A stretch of 64,000 bases of DNA from Micromonospora echinospora (GTDB lineage: Bacteria; Actinomycetota; Actinomycetes; Mycobacteriales; Micromonosporaceae). The notes beneath the pieces were generated by a model. It worked only from the letters and a program-made list of their open reading frames with translations. It did no database searches and was not told the origin of the DNA. The stretch is from contig NZ_LT607413.1 of the NCBI RefSeq assembly GCF_900091495.1, forward strand, positions 6,339,001 through 6,403,000. The letters are read 5' to 3'. Positions 61,334 through 64,000 of the stretch are shown here, one piece after another (positions within the stretch are counted from its first letter, which is position 1; the number at the start of each line of letters is the position of its first letter). The position numbers and the translations under genes are program-made.

Positions 61334-62352
61334 GCCGCGCTGCCTTCCAGGCGGGGCAGCCAGCGGCTGTCGGGCTGGTCGTCCCACTGCAACCGGGCGA
61401 CGGTGTCGAGGATGCGGTCCACCGACGGCAGGTGGGTGTGCTCCAGCATCGGGGCCGGGTAGGGGATGTCCAGGCCGGTGACCCGCAGCACCGGGGCGTG
61501 CAGGGCGTGGAAGCAGCGCTCCTGCACCCGGGCGGCGATCTCCGCGCCGACCCCGGCGAAGCCCTGTGCCTCCTGGATCACCACGCACCGGCCGGTGCGG
61601 CGTACCGATGCGGTGACCGTCTCGTCGTCGAACGGGACGATGCTGCGGCAGTCGACCACTTCAAGGTCCCAGCCCTCCTCGCGGGCGGCCTCGGCGGCCT
61701 CCAGGGCGACCGGCAGCGCCGGCCCGTACGCGATCAGGGTGGCGTCGCGGCCCGCCCGCCGGACGACGGCCCGGCCGATCGGCGGGGCGGTCGCCGGCAG
61801 CGCCGCCTCGGCGCTGGAGAAGTAGAGCTTCTTCGGCTCCAGGAAGACCACGGGGTCGGGGTCGTCGATCGCCGCGCGCAGCAGCGCGTACGCGTCGTCC
61901 ACGGTGGCCGGGGTGACCACCTTCAGCCCGGGGGTGTGCGCGTAGTACGCCTCGCTGGAGTCACAGTGGTGCTCCACCCCGCCGATGCCGCCCGCGTACG
62001 GCACCCGGATGACCATGGGGACGCTGAGCGCGCCCCGGGTGCGGTTGCGGATCTTCGCCACGTGCGAGGCGATCTGCTCGAACGCCGGGTACGCGAACGC
62101 GTCGAACTGCATCTCCACCACCGGTCGCAGCCCGGACATGGCCAGGCCGACCGCGAAGCCGACGATGCCGGCCTCGGCCAGCGGGGTGTCGAAGCAGCGC
62201 TTGTCGCCGAAGCGGGCCAGCAGCCCGTCGGTGATTCGGAAGACGCCGCCGAGCTGGCCGACGTCCTCGCCGAAGACGAGCACCCGGTCGTCGTCGGCCA
62301 TCGCGTCGGCGAGCGCGGCGTTGAGCGCCTTCGCCATCGTGGTGGCGGCCAT
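61330..62352 (-). CDS. bkdB: Branched-chain 2-oxoacid dehydrogenase E1 beta subunit
   Basis: 340 residues, transketolase-type pyrimidine-binding domain and C-terminal domain. Typical segments: VLVFGEDVGQLGGVFRITDG, RCFDTPLAEAGIVGFAVGLA, PVVEMQFDAFAYPAFEQIAS and GGVEHHCDSSEAYYAHTPGL. The first Glu-Asp pair contacts thiamine diphosphate. It pairs with the E1alpha subunit, whose stop codon overlaps its ATG by one base (TGATG), and overlaps E2 by four bases. The start at 62352 (MAATTMAKALN) gives normal length. Confidence 0.93.
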   Translation of the reverse strand: MAATTMAKALNAALADAMADDDRVLVFGEDVGQLGGVFRITDGLLARFGDKRCFDTPLAEAGIVGFAVGLAMSGLRPVVEMQFDAFAYPAFEQIASHVAKIRNRTRGALSVPMVIRVPYAGGIGGVEHHCDSSEAYYAHTPGLKVVTPATVDDAYALLRAAIDDPDPVVFLEPKKLYFSSAEAALPATAPPIGRAVVRRAGRDATLIAYGPALPVALEAAEAAREEGWDLEVVDCRSIVPFDDETVTASVRRTGRCVVIQEAQGFAGVGAEIAARVQERCFHALHAPVLRVTGLDIPYPAPMLEHTHLPSVDRILDTVARLQWDDQPDSRWLPRLEGSAA

Positions 62353-63512
62353 CAGTTCTCCCCCTCCCGGTCGGCGTCGGCGGCCAGCTCGGCACGAACC
62401 TGTTCGCGCTGCTCCCGCAACTGTGGGGTGGGCTCGGCGTAGACGTGGTCGAAGAGGCTGAGCGGGTCGACGGCGGGCTTGTCGTGCATGCGCGTCCGCA
62501 GGTCGGCGGCGTACGCCTCGGCCTCGGCGGTGACCGCCGCGACCGCCGCGTCGTCGAGGACCCCCCGGGCGCGCAGGTACGCCTCCAGGCGCACGATCGG
62601 GTCCCGGTCGCGCCACACCTCGACCTCGGCGCCGTCGCGGTAGCGGGTGGCGTCGTCGGCGTTGGTGTGCGGCTCCATCCGGTAGGTGTGCGCCTCGACG
62701 AGGTAGGGGCCCTTGCCGGCGCGGGCGTGCGCGACCGCGCGGGTCAGCACGGCGAGCACGGCGACCGGGTCGTTGCCGTCGACCTGCTCGGCGGGGACGC
62801 CGTATCCGACGCCCTTGTAGGCCAGGGACGGCGCGGCGGTCTGCCGGGACAGCGGGACGCTGATCGCGTACTTGTTGTTCTGGACGAAGAAGACCACCGG
62901 GGCCTTGAAGACGGCGGCGAAGTTGACCCCCTCGTGGAAGTCGCCCTCGCTGGTCGCGCCGTCGCCGATGAAGGCCAGCGCGACGGTGTCCCGCCCCTGG
63001 TGCGCCTCGCCGTAGGCGAGACCGGCGGCGTGCACGCACTGGGTGGCCAGCGGGGTGCACTGCGGCGCGGTGTGCCGGGCGGCCGGGTCGTAGCCGCAGT
63101 GCCAGTCGCCGCGCAGCAGGGTGAGCACCTCGACCGGGTCGATGCCCCGGGAGACCAGCGCCGTCGACTCGCGGTAGGTCGGGAAGACCCAGTCGTCCTC
63201 CCGCAGGGCGAGCACCGCGCCGACCTGGCAGGCCTCCTGCCCTCGCGAGGAGGGGTAGACGGCGAGCTTGCCCTGCTTGGTCAGGGCGGTGGACTGGGCG
63301 TCGAAGCGGCGGCCGACGACCATGCGCCGGTGCATTTCCCGCAACTGGTCGAGGTCGGGTTCGGTGAGGGTGGTGGGCAGCGGCGTGCCGCTGGGGTCGA
63401 GCATGCGGACCGGCTCCGCGCTGGGCAGCAGCTCGCGCGCCGGGTCGGGCGGGGTGGCCGCGCGACGGGAGGGCGACGGTGCCCGGCGGACCGCCCGAGA
63501 TGTGGTCGTCAC
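62352..63512 (-). CDS. bkdA: Branched-chain 2-oxoacid dehydrogenase E1 alpha subunit
   Basis: 386 residues. The thiamine diphosphate motif is GDGATSEGDFHEGVNFAAVF followed by VFFVQNN. The substrate-side region has VYPSSRGQEACQVGAVLALR and WVFPTYRESTALVSRGID, and the phosphorylation-loop-like area YRMEPHTNADDATRYRD is conserved. It decarboxylates branched-chain 2-oxoacids, feeding branched fatty acid and polyketide starter synthesis. GTG start at 63512 after CCAGGAGG. First gene of the E1alpha-E1beta-E2 operon. Confidence 0.93.
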   Translation of the reverse strand: MTTTSRAVRRAPSPSRRAATPPDPARELLPSAEPVRMLDPSGTPLPTTLTEPDLDQLREMHRRMVVGRRFDAQSTALTKQGKLAVYPSSRGQEACQVGAVLALREDDWVFPTYRESTALVSRGIDPVEVLTLLRGDWHCGYDPAARHTAPQCTPLATQCVHAAGLAYGEAHQGRDTVALAFIGDGATSEGDFHEGVNFAAVFKAPVVFFVQNNKYAISVPLSRQTAAPSLAYKGVGYGVPAEQVDGNDPVAVLAVLTRAVAHARAGKGPYLVEAHTYRMEPHTNADDATRYRDGAEVEVWRDRDPIVRLEAYLRARGVLDDAAVAAVTAEAEAYAADLRTRMHDKPAVDPLSLFDHVYAEPTPQLREQREQVRAELAADADREGEN

Positions 63513-63562
63513 GGCGGAACCTCCTGGACGTGTGGTGGCCCTATGCTCGACGGTGCGGATGG

Positions 63563-63577
63563 TTGACTCAAGATCAA
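63563..63577. promoter_or_regulatory. Possible Lrp/AsnC site between bkd operon and regulator
   Basis: The 15-mer TTGACTCAAGATCAA has inverted TTGA/TCAA ends and lies in an AT-richer patch midway in the 104-bp divergent spacer. Lrp-family regulators bind such degenerate dyads next to their own genes. Evidence is only position and symmetry. Confidence 0.35.
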
Positions 63578-63616
63578 TGCAAAAGCCGGGACGTTTGGCC
63601 GTCAGGAGGCGAATCA

Positions 63617-64000
63617 GTGAGCCAGAATGACCAACCGGGCGTCGAGTTGTCCGCCGGGGCGGGACGAACGGCCCACCCGCTCGACGAGGTGGACCGGCAG
63701 ATCGTCGCTGAACTGGTCGGCGACGGCCGGATGTCGATCCGGACGCTCGCCGAACGGGTACACGTGTCGCGCACCAACGCCTACGCCAGGATCGAGCGGT
63801 TGCTGCGGGACGGGGTGATCACCGGATTCGCCGCGCAGGTCGCCCCGGAGCAGGCCGGGCTGGGCACCTCCGCGTACGTCGCGTTGACGATCGAGCAGAA
63901 CACCTGGCGCGAGGTGTCGGCGCAGCTGGCCCGGGTGCGCTACATCGCGCACGCCGCGCTGCTCGGGGGTGACCACGACGTGCTGGCGCTGGTTCGCGCG
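63617..64000 (+). CDS. Lrp/AsnC-family transcriptional regulator (partial, cut by window end)
   Basis: 128 codons are visible without a stop. The N-terminal HTH is clear: HPLDEVDRQIVAELVGDGRM, SIRTLAERVHVSRTNAYARI, ERLLRDGVITGFAAQV. The start of the RAM ligand domain follows (LGTSAYVALTIEQNTWREVS). It is divergent from the bkd operon and, as in Streptomyces and Mycobacterium, probably activates or represses it in response to branched-chain amino or keto acids. The GTG at 63617 follows AGGAGGCGAATCA. Confidence 0.92.
   Translation, partial: MSQNDQPGVELSAGAGRTAHPLDEVDRQIVAELVGDGRMSIRTLAERVHVSRTNAYARIERLLRDGVITGFAAQVAPEQAGLGTSAYVALTIEQNTWREVSAQLARVRYIAHAALLGGDHDVLALVRA

Noticed and set aside
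1..64000. CRISPR array, rRNA, tRNA or prophage region
   Set aside because: I found no regularly spaced repeats, no rRNA or tRNA signatures, and no phage structural genes or integrase.

Overview
The window is high-GC DNA (about 70-75 % by eye) from a filamentous actinobacterium, most likely Micromonospora or a close relative. The signs are the ergothioneine genes, Lsr2, an HspR-type HAIR operator in front of lon, a branched-chain keto-acid dehydrogenase operon beside an Lrp/AsnC regulator, a secreted DUF5715 protein, and dispersed hairpins around GGGGTCCCCTG. The taxonomic call is inference; there is no rRNA or tRNA gene here.

Layout. 1-4.3 kb: a decayed IS5-like transposase and a 1216-residue NACHT STAND NTPase with pentapeptide repeats, a candidate defence gene. 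4.5-6.5 kb: a TetR regulator with a palindromic operator, followed by an MFS exporter. 6.6-7.4 kb: a GDT1/UPF0016 manganese exporter behind a yybP-ykoY manganese riboswitch. 7.4-11.8 kb (minus): ergothioneine operon egtA-egtB-egtC-egtD, no egtE. 11.9-13.2 kb: an ECF-type sigma factor and a membrane partner. 13.8-15.1 kb: a receptor-type Ser/Thr kinase. 15.2-17.4 kb: a divergent DUF305 / LVIVD-repeat pair of exported proteins. 17.5-20.2 kb: an Ntn-hydrolase lipoprotein, a small DUF2188 protein, a TPR-gene remnant and ribokinase. 20.4-27.0 kb: secreted polysaccharide enzymes (GH13 alpha-amylase with two CBM25-like modules; GH43 glycosidase) with a DUF5715 protein between them. 27-30.6 kb: a 2H phosphoesterase and a NarL/DesR-type two-component system divergent from a membrane protein.

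30.8-46.3 kb is the most unusual part. A 3261-residue exported RHS/YD-repeat polymorphic toxin ends in a Hint autoprotease and an EndoU-type RNase tip and is followed by a MafI-type immunity gene. It is flanked by two secreted proteins with related C-terminal lectin-like propellers, plus a frameshifted third copy of that tail. The tip and immunity gene look less GC-rich than the toxin body, as expected for an exchangeable cassette.

46.5-64 kb is mostly housekeeping: a DEAD-box helicase, lon, a LuxR HTH remnant, lsr2, a DUF2726 protein, a PhyH-type dioxygenase, a cytosolic TroA/BtuF-like protein, a CBS-BON protein, a DoxX-like membrane protein, an FKBP isomerase, STAS and DUF3224 proteins, an L,D-transpeptidase, then the E1alpha-E1beta-E2 operon and its divergent Lrp/AsnC regulator, cut by the window end.

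The palindrome TACAACGTTGTA occurs upstream of both the GH43 gene (24.7 kb) and the PhyH gene (54.0 kb), which suggests a LacI-type regulon joining two loci 29 kb apart.
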